64,000 nt of DNA from Akebia trifoliata (lineage: Eukaryota > Streptophyta > Magnoliopsida > Ranunculales > Lardizabalaceae). The position numbers were made by a program, and so were the translations under genes. Of this stretch, positions 21,703 through 33,800 are shown piece by piece. How positions within the stretch are numbered: position 1 is the stretch's first letter; each line of letters starts with the position of its first letter. Location of the stretch: contig CM030714.1 of assembly GCA_017979445.1 (NCBI GenBank), forward strand, positions 13,821,892-13,885,891, in the 5' to 3' direction. The notes below the pieces were generated by a model that saw only the letters and a program-made list of their open reading frames with translations, was not told the DNA's origin and did no database searches.

Positions 21703-21885
21703 AGGAGACTTCTCCTACTCAAACACAACTCACAATATATTAAATCTTTTTATTTCAAAAATTCTTCTATTTATTCTGTTTTCTATCAAACATTAACTTG
21801 ATCATTGGAGACCCTTTAGCCGATACTACACCAATGTCATTTCAGGTAATACCAACAGAAAAGACAATCGAAAAATAAAGTTCAA

Positions 21886-23110
21886 ATGAAGAAGAAGACT
21901 AGAGATAGTGGAAAGTCAACACGAAACTTGAGGATCAAAATATCATCAACAATGCAGATCTCGAGAAGTGGAAGACCTAAAAAATCTCCTACACTTTTTT
22001 GGCTTCATTCGTGGGAATCAAATAACAAACCCAGATATCCCACCAACCTAAAGCCTTCTCCTTCACTTCCTTTCCTAAAAAGTACTCTACTCATGACACA
22101 CACGTAGCTCAAATCATGCATGAGCAATCTTGAGGATAGTTTTGCAAATCAACACTCTCAACTAAGAAGACTCTTAGCCTCTGACGAGCTAACTATCTTT
22201 TTAACTAAAGTCAAACTAACAAGACATCCTTCTTAAACGAACTTGCATAAGTAGAACAATACCCAAGAAACCATTCACTCTTTTTCATATCATCATATAG
22301 CTAATCCCTCAAAACCAGGAAGAGATCCTTCAGACTCTATAGGATCAACTTCAGAGAGTACAAACTCAAATGCAGAAGCAACAAGAAACTATTGCATTTT
22401 TGCACCAAAAGAATGCAATTTTACAAACTCAACTCAAATGTTCGGGGGCAAATCACCCTCAAGAGAGATTAAGAAGAGAGAATAATCAATCTCAAGGAAA
22501 CGTCAACGGTCCAACTCTACAAGTAGAGCAAGCTAAAGAGGTAGCGTTAAAAATGACAACTCACCAAAGAGTAGAACAATCAAGAAATAAGTGAAACGAT
22601 GATTAGTTCGTCAACCAAGATGAACTAGACTCTATGCTGAAGAAAAAAAAGATGAAAATAACGTTATGGTGGTACTTGGTAAGGGAAAGTAGGTCAAGCT
22701 ACTTGCTTAGTTGGCAATTAAGGATTTGAAAGAATCTCCATTCGTAGCGACGATCATAGACGAAAAGCTGCCTCAAAAATATTCCATTCACAAGTTCAAT
22801 CTCTAAAATGGATCTGTTGATTCAATGGAACATCTCTACCATTACAAACAGGTAATGACACTTGAAGAAGGAAATGATGATCTCATATGTCGAGTATTTC
22901 CCTCCCACTTGTACGGAGCGACCTTGACATGGTTCCACGGACTTACTCCAAGATTGATCGATAGTTTCTCTGATTTTTGAATGAGCTTCATGGCATAGTT
23001 CATGGGAAGTCGATGGTAGCAAAAGGGGGTAGATTCCCTATTTAACCTTAAGAAGAAAATTGGAAAAATCATAAGGGAATATACTTATTCATATAGTTAT
23101 CATTAGTATA
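21886..23110 (+). pseudogene. gypsy gag remnant (third element)
   Basis: This is a decayed capsid gene of a Ty3/gypsy retrotransposon. The recognisable part is at 22765-23100, in one frame with stops. It reads LPQKYSIHKFNL, then SVDSMEHLYHYKQVMTL, then ICRVFPSHLYGATLTWFHGL, then DSLFNLKKKIGKIIREY. This order fits the plant retrotransposon gag domain, with its central aromatic 'TWF' helix and the closing 'LREY'-type helix. The upstream part (21886-22600) holds a Ser/Pro-rich and a Gln-rich stretch of the kind that precedes the domain, in shifting frames. No nucleocapsid knuckle or pol was found downstream. Confidence 0.75.
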
Positions 23111-24204
23111 CTTGGGCTTCTTGTATATTTGGTGCTACCTTTTTCTAGAATTTTAGTACTATTTTCTTTAAAGATTTTTTTTATAGGTGGGAGTCACGAA
23201 GGATCTAGGGTTGTCATCTTATCTCCTCCTTGTATTGTAGAGGCCATCATGCCATCGGTTGAATAGACATACTATTACAAATATTACTATATGAATAATA
23301 AAGAATTGTTTCTCAAGAATATCAAGCTCCGAGTAAAGGGGGACAAATGAGCTAGCATGCCACCAAGAGTTTCAACCTATAGTCCATTGACATAATCTCT
23401 AAAATTTGGTAATTTTACTAGAGTTCCAATTGTACCAAGTACAATCCATCGGTATTATGAAACTATAAATTATATGGAATGTAAGAGTTTTGTTTAATTT
23501 ATTTTTGTAAACAAGAAAACTGAAAAATGAGAATTATCTAGAAAGAGGTGAAAAATAACAAGAGAATAAAGAATTTCAATGACTAAAATCAAGGAAACAA
23601 ACATTAAAAATACTAAATTAAATTTATCAAACCCCACATGTGCACCATGGAACCTATGAAATAAATTCACATTTTTCAAACCCTAAAGTCACCTTTGCTT
23701 AAAATCTCTTGTAAAGAGGGTTAGGGTGCGCACCTTCAATAGAATTCCCAGCAAAGAAGAACTGGCAACAATAAATAAAAAAAACTAACTTAAAAAATCG
23801 AAATATACCCATAGTATTTTGAAAGAGAGCTCACAAAATCGAAATTACCTGAGCAAATGTATTGGATTTCTTTTCAGAATTCTTCGTTGCACATCGAAAG
23901 TTACATGTTTCCTTTTCTAGATCGTGTAAAAACTATTTAAAAGCTCACACTGCTCTCAAGTACTCATCGATTCCTCTGAAACTATGTTGAAGAAAGCTCA
24001 AACAAACTCAGAGCTAAGTAGTCGAAATTACCTGATCAATATGTTTTTTCGATTTCATGTAAAAACTCTTGAAAATTAAAGAGTACTTATCGATTCTTCT
24101 CTCCTGATCTCTCTCTGACTCTTCCTACGTTAACTCTAGATGGAAGAGAGAATGGGGTTAGGGATTGGAAAAGAAATCTATTTTGGGTCTAAAAAAATCG
24201 TTGG
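23111..24204. other. Unassigned non-coding stretch
   Basis: No protein or RNA family recognised. Two imperfect copies of cgaaattacctga(g/t)caa with neighbouring text occur at 23840-24060. The region may belong to another degraded LTR element. Confidence 0.4.
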
Positions 24205-24212
24205 GCCATGGC

Positions 24213-24834
24213 TAGGGGTGTCAATGGGTACCCATTTAACTAAAATCGAAAACCCCTATTTTGATTCCCTTTTTATTGAAATTTATTAGAGACGGGTTTA
24301 AAATGAAATTGAATCGATAGGAACCAAAGCCATTGGGTTCTATCCAATGGGTACCAACAGGTACCCAAAACCGATTTATTTTTGTCATTTCTTTTCATAG
24401 TATGGATGATTTAAGGAATTCTCTTATATCAAAATTAATTCATGTTATGTAAAATTCTTCAATTTTTCATATAAATTATCGATTGAAGCTTAAAATGAGC
24501 TATATCTTCTAAAAATTTATTACTTTTAACTAAGATAAATTTTATTCTTGAAAAATATCATTAATTTGTATCTTTAATATAAAAAATTATATCTAAGTAA
24601 ATAATTTTTTTAAAGGAAACAAGTTTTATTATAATGATTTGAATTATTTTATCTCATTCGATTCTTGAGAACCGAAATCGATGAATACCCATGTTTATTG
24701 GTGGTTCAGGTTTTGGTTCCATTTACTTTGGAATTGGATCCGGAACCGACAAGAATCAGAACCGACATAAATATAGTGGTTATGGTTCTAAGTTCTTTAG
24801 GAACCGAACCATAACTGACCCATTGACGCCCCAA
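24213..24834. mobile_element. hAT-type MITE with 8-bp target duplication
   Basis: The left end TAGGGGTGTCAATGGG mirrors the right end CCCATTGACGCCCCAA (14 of 16 match). The flanking 8-mers are GCCATGGC (24205-24212) and GCCAAGGC (24835-24842). Internal ggttccgg/ccggaacc phrases near both ends extend the inverted symmetry. There is no transposase, so it is non-autonomous. Confidence 0.85.
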
Positions 24835-25002
24835 GCCAAGGCCCATGAATTTGGTTGCGACTAGATTTATACCATCGAAATATGTTGAGTGAGTAGGCCC
24901 GTTGAATTTAGCGTACTCATAATCGAATTTTGGCATTTTTCACATAGTGACATGCCTCTTGACTTGGTTATTCTATTATGGACTAATGAAAAATGACTTA
25001 AG

Positions 25003-26485
25003 TATAGACAGTTCATTTTTACAATTGTCTGATTCGACAATTTATCACATGATTGCGACGATTCCAAATGATGGACGAATATTCTGAAAGGTTTTTTTTT
25101 TCGTTACTAAGCATGTGTTTCAAAGCTTTGATGAGATATTCAACGCAAACAAATCTTAGAAATTACATTACGTTAGGAAAATATGATTCGAAACATAGAT
25201 ATCATCATTTTGGGACAAAAGTAAGCTTTATAATAAAAATTATCAAAAAATGATCAAATTACCAAAATACCCCTGATGCCAAAACACCTTAGAGCTTACA
25301 TTATACTTAGGAAGACCATTTTTAACATATAAAATGACAACTTAGAACCATTGAAACTATATTACCAATTTTCACAAAATTTGACCAAATTACCAAAATG
25401 CTCCTTGTGGAGCCCATAACTATTTTACCCCAAAAATTCATTAATGATGCAAATCTATATTTTTAATGAATTCCTTATAAAAAAAAATTAATTCCGAAAC
25501 ATCTCAAAACTATCTCTCAACACAAAAACCCTCTTTGAGGGCAAAACGATAATTTTCTAACCCTAAAATGTGAAAATGTAAAATCAATAATTAAAAATAT
25601 TAATTAATGTAAATTGAAATCTTAATAAATCAAATTAAAACTTTTAATAAATAAACACAATTAAGTAGGCCCATGGCCCAATTTCAAGTGGTGGCTCATT
25701 TATTCAAATTGGGCCCCACCTGATATTCCACCAAAGAGTTCTTCAAAAAATTAAAAATTTAATTCTACGAGACTTAAATCAACTAAATCCAAATAAAAAA
25801 TCACTTAAATCTTATCTAAAATCAGTTGAAGATTAATTAGAGATGAACTCTATTAAAAAAACAACCTAATCTAACTCTAACCCTATCTAATATTTCTATA
25901 AAAAGGTATTTCAACCACCAAATCTCGTAGGTTCTCAGAAATCGTAGAGAAAATAGGTCATAAATTTGTCAGAACACTCCCAAAACCTTATATTTTGAAG
26001 TCCTAGCTTAATACCTAACCCTCAAGTCTTGATTTTCAACCTAAAAAATACCTAGAAACCTTAAAAATACACCTAGAAAAGTCAGAAAACCTTCAGATCT
26101 AAAAAAAAAAAAAAATCTCATCTTTGAGTTCAGGAACAATCTCGGAGCGGATACAAACCAAAGAACTTTGCACGAGGAGTGCTCACCCTTAATTTCTAAG
26201 AGAACCAATCGCCGTAATCACACAGGTAAATCAAATAATTTTCTTATCTTTATTTAGGCCATTTTTTACAATGTAAATTTTTTGAGAATAGTAGAATCTG
26301 TCTTTCGGCGAGTGGGATTGGTGCGTATAATACTTTAAAATCCCATTGTTTAATCTCTGTACCCCTAGTTCATTCATAGATTCTTCTTTATCTTGTTTAA
26401 AGTCAATTTTTTTTATTCCAAAATCGTAAAACTAGGTGGCGACTTCAAAAATTGGATTCATACCCGTGGATCGAGGGCACTTTCA
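25003..26485 (+). mobile_element. 5' LTR of the deleted Tat-type element
   Basis: It aligns with the reverse complement of 8839-10529 throughout: cgattgcgacgattcc start, accaaaatacccctgatgcc, the TATA site tctataaaaagg at 25895, and the end cgagggcactttca. Confidence 0.85.
25895..25906 (+). promoter_or_regulatory. TATA box of the deleted Tat-type element
   Basis: tctataaaaagg lies at the position equivalent to the TATA sites of the related LTRs at 9435 (minus) and 51271. Confidence 0.5.
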
Positions 26486-26486
26486 A

Positions 26487-26505
26487 TGACGACACCACTG
26501 AGGAC
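26487..26505 (+). other. Primer-binding-site region
   Basis: TGACGACACCACTGAGGAC follows the LTR end by one base. It is a decayed version of the TGGCGACTCC-type site, comparable to 8817-8838. Confidence 0.6.
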
Positions 26506-29264
26506 ATTGAGGATCAAAGTTGAAAAACTCAAATATTGATGCATTGCCAAATTTGGCTTTTTTTTTTTTTTGAGGGGGGGGGGGGGGTGTTGTTTTATGT
26601 TGAGTATTTGATTTTTTATTATTTTAGGATATTTTCTTTATTTTTTGTGTGTAGTTAGTTGTTTTTGTGATCCCAATCAATGTCACGTTTTAATAATCCA
26701 ACACAATTAGAGATTAACGGTTCAAAAGAAAGAAATATGAAAGAAAAAAAAAATAGAGAAGGGCCGTGGGCTGACATGAGGACCACGATCTCTTGGGGAA
26801 TTGCACGATCTCATCTCATTGGGGTGTTGGCCTGGGTTAGCTAGCTGAGATGTGAAACTTAAAAAGAGATTTGTTTGAGACTACATTCGTGCAGATAAAA
26901 GGAGAGAAAAGAGAAAGGATTGTGTTGTAAGAGGAGGGTTGTGCTGTGACTTGTGGATGTGCAGAGAGGAGATCAAAAAAAAAAAAAAAAAAAAAATTAA
27001 AAGAATATTGATGGTTCGTGGGTTAGGAAGTGAGATAAAAAAACGATTTCAAGGAGTTGTTATAGATCAAAGAAGGATGGTGTGCCATGATCTGAGCCAT
27101 GGACAAGATGAGAAATATGAGAACAGGGCCCAAGAGGACAGATAGTGCAGTGGGCTGGGAAGACTTTCTAAAAAAAATCCAAAAAATGAAAAAAAAAAAA
27201 AAAGAATTCCACGTAGGCATACATATCTGTTGCGTTCTTTGATACAAAATCCCCTTGTTTTATCCAGTTTGTTATAACACAAATCTTGGTTGGGACCCAC
27301 AATTTATCATGAAGGTTGTTACCACAATTTATCATTTTTATTTTTATTTTGAAAATAAAACTATACATGTTATATCGTCCTCTCGACATTTGTTGAAGAG
27401 ATGTTATTGGTTTAATTATTTAAACAAATGTGGTCACTCTCCTTTGTCTTTTACCTAATGAAATAAGGAGAGCTTCCAACCCAGCAATTTGTGGAATTCA
27501 AAAGTAAGACTAGGCTTACTAACTTAGTAATACTTCATTCTTATTAAGGCGCATTGGGTTCATCACGAAGCATTCAAAAAACATCATCCAACACCACAAA
27601 CTTTTGAAGGAAGAAATTCTAATTTTCATTTTGGATTTTAATTTTAAATTTCGAATTTCAGTAGTCCTCCATTTTACAAACTTTGAATCTAAGTTAAAAA
27701 AATTGTCATTTTATTTTATTTTTGAATCTAAGTTTTTCGATGAAATCTCAAAGATTGTAGTATTGATCCAATGACGCTTAGTAAGATTTGAAATTTTGTT
27801 GAGTTAGTCCGACTGGCTTAGTTGTGTAACAAACTTCATGGAATTTTTGTAATAAAAATTCAACAAACGGGTCGGCCTAGTAAGTCCCTCAAAAAAATGT
27901 GCTTTCTTTTTTCATGATATTTTTTTGATCAGATATTATTCTTTGTGTTATCACGTAACATGATACATGCTTTTCATTTGATTTCTTGATATATCATGTG
28001 CTAACCTAAGGTGTGTGATTGTCATTATGGTATCTTGATTAGTTTGATCATGTAGTTGGTATGTTAATTGGTTGATCTTGATTAATAATTGATGATTATC
28101 TTCTTGTTTTATCACATGCTTCATGTTGTTTACATGTTTTCTAGATTGATCAATCTCAACTAATTTCATCATCTTAATTGTCCCTGATAACAACCTTGAT
28201 TGGTTGATCGATTTGATGTTTATATGATATCTGATATACATGCTGATTTTGATTGTTGATATTTGTGCTCCATGATGATTTTTTGTGATATCCACATTTA
28301 GATGATATGATATGGCCCACGGGCCCAATATTCGAAAATTTCTCATTGCACATACTCACATGCTTGTATATATGAGGTTGTATCATTCCCTGTACCCCAT
28401 AACCAGAACATAGCCAACCTGGTCCATTGGGACACGAGTAACGCATGCAAATACTACAGCTTTAGTCCTATACATTTGGGTATATTAAATTGGAACACCA
28501 CGTATTATCTAATCAGGTGAAACTGGGAGGTATATCATTTTTTCAAGTTGAAGTGACTTCAAATTTGTCCTAACCTAACATCAATCATATAGTAAGTTTA
28601 GAGATCCCAAATCTAGGTGTTATCCTCTTAACACACGACCCGAATAGACTATGGGTGTTATTGGGTTGCAATTCTTCAATCTGACCAATAGGTAAATGGG
28701 CGGACCGATCCACACTATGTAATTCAAACCCACAACATCAATCCATCCTAATAAAATTGACGAAAAATATAAGTTAAGTCGAACCAGTCGGACTAATTGG
28801 CAAATGGATCAAACTAATCAATGCTAAATCGACTGGACCAATTGGCTCTATATTCAAAGGTTTAGATTAATTCACAACAAAGGATTTAGTCCTTGATTTA
28901 ATCAATCAATTTGACTAAGAGTTTGACCCAATCAAAGTTAAAACCTAACCAATCTTTATCACTTTTGTGGTTGATATAGGTTCATAGTGCAACTAGATTC
29001 AATCATTACCACCAGACAAGGGCTAATTAATATTAAAATCTTTAATCATATAACTAAGAATCAATCTCTTAGAACCAACGATTAATCCGAATTCATCTCA
29101 ACCAGGTCATAATTATTTTCAAATGTTCTAAACCACTGATTGTGCCATTTTGGACCTGTCAAAAGAGTCGTCTTGCTAGAATATCATCATCAAATCCAAA
29201 TAACTCGTTGCTACCTTATGAAGGAACGACTACCATGGGCGAAGTAACACTCCATCAAATTTTG
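26506..29264 (+). other. Non-coding leader of the deleted Tat-type element
   Basis: This contains long T, G and A runs (26560-26587 and 26976-26996), a tgat-rich stretch (27960-28300), and phrases shared in reverse with 5560-5900. No coding domain is seen. The frame of 131 codons on the minus strand at 27951-28346 is His/Ile/Asn-rich and looks like a by-product of the repeated tgatca text. Confidence 0.6.
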
Positions 29265-29777
29265 AACTCTTCCCAAAATAGTCTCAAAATCCTAAATTTG
29301 AAGTCATAACTCAATACCTAACCCTCAAGCCTTATCTTCCAACCCAAAAAATACCGAAAAATCTTAAAAAACACCTAGAAAAGTCAAAAAACCTTCAGAT
29401 TTAGAAAAAAAGTTCACATCTTCAAGTTCGAGAGCAATCTAGGAGTGGATACATACCAAAAAACTTCGTACGAGGAACGTTCACCTCTAATTTTTTAGGA
29501 AACCAATCACCGCAATCACACTGGCAAACCAGAAAGCTTTCTTATCTTTATTTAGGCCATTTTGTAATGTAAATTTTTTTAGAATAGTAGAGACCGCCTT
29601 TCAACGGGCGGGATTGATCTCTAATACCTTCAAATCCCATAACTTGATTCCCGTACTTATAGCCTACTCGTAGATTTTATTTTATCTTGTTTAGAGTTAG
29701 TTTTTAATTCCTAAACTGTAAAATTTGGTGGAGATCCCAAAAATCGGATTTGCACCCATAGATCAAGAGCACTTTCA
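29265..29777 (+). mobile_element. Truncated 3' LTR of the deleted Tat-type element
   Basis: It matches the last third of the 25003-26485 LTR, from tcccaaaa..cctaaatttgaagtc to the end agcactttca. The first ~970 bp of the LTR are missing. Confidence 0.85.
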
Positions 29778-29786
29778 TTAAGGTTT

Positions 29787-29970
29787 CATGATTTTTTATT
29801 TCAAAAATCATCCTCAATCTTTTGAGTAAAACCATGATGATGTGATGATTAAGATGATCGCATCATCATCATCATTTGGTTCCTATTTTATGATGAAAAC
29901 CACTTGATCATCACATCATCATCTTATACAAGAGGTTGAATATGATTGGTTTTCAAAATAAAAATCATAG
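29787..29970. repeat. Fold-back element or long imperfect palindrome
   Basis: The left arm catgattttttatttc...cctcaatcttttgag...gatgatgtgatgatta pairs with the right arm down to gaaaataaaaatcatag. Its centre is near 29872 (gatgatcgcatcatc). The whole 184 bp folds back on itself. It starts four bases right of the TTAAG duplication. Confidence 0.75.
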
Positions 29971-30138
29971 ATTTTTTTTTTCATTTTTCCTTAATAAGAT
30001 AAGACCAAGGTCAAGTGGCATATCACATGTTGAAAAATAGGATTAGGTGTCTCAAATATAAAAACAATGAAGGGTCATAGTAAAATTCCAATTTTTATGA
30101 CTAGTATGTGTTGCAACGTCAGTAAGCATTATGCCCAC

Positions 30139-30883
30139 TATAGACACTTAAATTTGACTGGGCCCTCAACGTAAAATGCCCCAAAATCTATCAAAATTGG
30201 AGTTGACTCAAAAGCCCAAACCTTCAAAAATCTCTATTTATTTCAATAAATGGCCCAAGCCCTACTCACGTGGCCCATAGACCAAAAGAACTCACACCAC
30301 TCCTCTCATCTCTCAACTCATCCTAACCCTAATCTAAATCCATTACTATTCAACCCACTACCTAAGGCCCTACCCACGTGGCCCACAGACCAAAGAACAC
30401 CTAAGCCCATCAACTATCCTATCCTAATCCAAATAAACTCAACCCAATACTATCAAACCCAAGCCCATTACTATTACTATTCAACCCACTACCCAATTAC
30501 CTATCCAAGCCCAACCAATCTACCCAAACCCAACTCTCAACTCAAGCCCAACATCACAACTAATCACCTAAGATCATCAAGGTGGGACACATGTCACTAC
30601 CTTAACTCACCTCATTCATCCAAAAACCTACTCCCATCACCTTTCTTTAAAAAATTACATCAATCAATCACCCCTCCTCTAATCTATCATCATTATTCTC
30701 TACAAACTCATACCCTCCCCTAACTTATCATCATCATTCCCTACAAACCCATACCTCCCCCTAACTTACCATCAACATTCCCTACAAACCCATACCCCTT
30801 TTCTAAAATCAAACACTAATTTTTCATCAACTCATCTAAAACTTTAATCTCTACACATCTTGACACATGTCACCATCTCTCTT
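30139..30883 (+). mobile_element. LTR (outermost of a three-level nest), left part
   Basis: It begins TATAGACACTTAAATTTG, like a TGTAGACAC LTR start with TG changed to TA. The plus strand is strikingly poor in G (cccaagcc, caacccactac). The cacgtggccca phrase occurs twice. It is interrupted at 30884 by a Tekay-like LTR and continues at 36879. A 157-codon frame at 30250-30723 reflects this composition and is not taken as a gene. Confidence 0.55.
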
Positions 30884-33800
30884 TATAAAATCCCAAGTTT
30901 TCGATTTGTATCTCGAGAAAAAATAAATAATAGAATTTTGAGAAAATCTTGAAAGTGAAACTTAAGGATAAAATTTTAAGATGTTTCTAATCATTTTTTA
31001 TAGAATCTGACCTCATCATTAGATTCAACATGATCGAAAAATATATTTTAGCCTATAAGCACGCTCAAATGCGAGTCTAAACATAAAAGTTACAAAATCC
31101 TCGATTACCGAGTCGAACTAAGCTAAAATAATGACTTTTTGTTAGAATAAGAATTATTAAGATTTGATTATACCATTAGATTCTTAACAAAAAATTATTA
31201 AACATGAAATATTTATTTATCATTTTTGGAGTACAAAAAGTCGAATTATCGTCAAAAACGAAAATAACGTCAATTTTAGGGGTCACCTCAGGCTAAAAAT
31301 ATAAACTTCTGTTAAAAACATAATTTATAGAAATTGACTACACCATTAGATCTAGAACAAAAAATTTGACGAAATAGAGTATTTATTTGTTAGTTTTGGA
31401 GTCCGGATGGTCAAGTTATAGTCAAACGAAACAATAGCTAAAATATCGATTTCATCCCATATTTTATATAAATAAATTTTTTAATATCTTTTTTAATTCA
31501 TTGTCTTCCCCAGTCGTCCAAAACCAGTCAACCTGTTTTTAAAAAAAATATTTTTTCTTCAAATTTTAACCTTAGATCTCTCACAAACGGCTAGCCGTTG
31601 ACTTCCGACGTAAAAGGGAGAAACGTCCGCAGCCTCGACATCTACAAAACCCATTCAAATTCCTTCTATTTTCTTTTCTTTTTCACCCCTTATCGTCAAA
31701 AATTATCCGTATTTATATATGGGATTTTTTAAACTTCGACCTCAGATTTCGTTTGTTTCGGGGTCAAACCGTCCTCCGTCGTAGAAGGGAGAAAGGACGA
31801 AGGCTAACACAAATCCCCATGTCAGATCTCGAGGTACTAGGTGGCACCTCGAAATTTCGGCATGGTCTCCTCTGTTTATGTTAGCATTCCAAGGCGTTCA
31901 ACCTGCACCTGATACACGACATACAATCCTGCATACATATACAAAATATAATACTAGCGGAAGCTTATACACGTCTAATAACGTACGAAAGATCAGAGTG
32001 CGGAAGAATAACCAGAATACAGGATTACACAAAATTCCTCACTCTAACAGAAATCCTAACACTCAGAACAACATGTATAATACTCTCGGATAAATCGACA
32101 CCACTAGGGATAATAACCCCAATACTCACCAAGTGACGAACTCTGGCTGTCTATCTGACCCACCAGATGATTCTCACTCGTGCTCTATATCTGCCTCGCC
32201 AAACTTCGGATCTGAAACTAAAAAAATAGAGAAAGAAAGGGTGAGTAACAATGGTTACCCAGTAGGGAAACAAACAATTTCTGCCAATAACCCCTCCTAA
32301 CATGAACGAATAAGCATACTGAATCATTTTAAAATAGTCAAAGTTTTACAAAAGAAATTACGATTAACTGGTACATATAGCCAGGGATGAACAACTAAAC
32401 ATTTTAAAACTCACATTACATCGATCAGCAGTACTCACTATAACATTATCTTTTTATACAAATCTAATTGATCAAAGGGAAATAATAAACATGGATTTCA
32501 TTTTATATATTAAAATAAACAACAGATACATAATACACAATGGTGGAGTATTGGAATTAGAGTGTTGGGATTCACGACTGGATCGCTCCCAGTCGGGACA
32601 TGATGTTACAATTTCTCTCTGGCTTTTAGTTCCTGATTTTGTGGTCGGTCGCTGCACTTACCACGCTTGGTTGACCATTTATCCGGCTCAGGCTGGCCGT
32701 TTGACGTGACCGTAAGCAATGGGTCTCTTTTCGATGTGTCAGAACGTTTGACTACTATAGATTGTTAGTGATCACTGACTAATCATCTTCGTCTATGCGT
32801 ATCAGGCGTGCATGTGATTCCCAAATATGCAAACCATTCGTATACGACCACCTTTACATTACAAGTTCACTGGTAAAGATAGAGAGGAATAAACCCGGAT
32901 TCCAGTTGTGACTCCATTCTCATACGCGTCCCATACCACGTATGAGCTTGGTGGTCCCTACCGTACATCCCAGGATAGTACACCACTCCGGATGATATGA
33001 CGCACTATCCCTTCAGGCATTCACAAACTTTTTAACAGCTCACAAAATAGCTACATATGTATATTATTTTCATTTGAAAACAAAAGAGAAATTAACAATA
33101 CAAGGTTGAGAATGGATATCCAGTTTCCTACCATGCAAGTGTGGCCACCCGGCCTAAAATAAATAACATAACGGAAACGTAAACAGCGCCTCGCGCTAAC
33201 AGAAAGGAAATAAACATGCAGCCAATAATATTATCCCTGGATATCTGTTCACCAACCTACACACAGCACAATAACGTAAAATGCAGACATCACCCCTCGG
33301 GTGTGACTCTAACATTTTACCGTTTCATACCCTTTTTCCCTTTTTTCGATTTTTACAATTTTCAATCTCTTCAATAAAACATCCATTTTCTAATATTCAT
33401 CAACTCAACATGAGTTAATTGAATAGTAAATCGTTTTTCTAACTATGAAATTCATTTCTATCAAAAATCTCGAAAAAAAATACAAAACTTATATTAAAAC
33501 AGGGTCCGAGCGGTGCACAAGACCCAATTTATGGAAATAACCCGTTATAATACTTTACCCACGTATAATTTGTTAAAAATACAATTAAACATATCAAACA
33601 TGCAATTTCTGGCGTGAATTTTGAAATAAACAAAGAATTCTATATTTCGGAAATACATCTAAATTTTTCCAATAAAATCCTAAATGCAATTTTCACAATT
33701 ATGATTACTAATAGAAATTGAGAGTTCCTTACAATCACTAGGCGACGGAATTAAAGCACGTGCGCGAAAATCGAGGCAAACCGAACTTCGAAGCGACTGA

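Larger units (their letters stand above)
20643..21885 (+). mobile_element. LTR/leader remnant of a third gypsy element
   Basis: There is no gene here. Two TATA-like sites occur (ctataaatag at 20853 and tttataaata at 21693), each followed by gacttctcct. A tandem array lies at 21195-21475. The end region gagaccctttagccgatactacaccaatg...ttcaggt is typical of a Tat-type LTR end and leader, and a gag follows. Exact LTR borders are not resolved. Confidence 0.6.
25003..29777 (+). mobile_element. Internally deleted Tat-type element with target duplication TTAAG
   Basis: The order is a 5' LTR (25003-26485), a primer-site region, a non-coding leader, and a 3' LTR that keeps only its last ~513 bp. The outer borders carry TTAAG at 24998-25002 and 29778-29782, so both ends belong to one insertion. 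No gag or pol remains. The leader resembles that of the element at 1-10529. The LTR start reads TATAGACA instead of TGTAGACA. Confidence 0.9.

Noticed and set aside
27951..28346. 131-codon minus-strand frame
   Set aside because: Driven by repeated tgatca/ttgat text in a retrotransposon leader; His/Ile/Asn low-complexity peptide.
30250..30723. 157-codon plus-strand frame rich in Pro, Asn, Thr and His
   Set aside because: Its length comes from the G-poor strand of an LTR (few stop codons possible); no domain, and the LTR context explains it.
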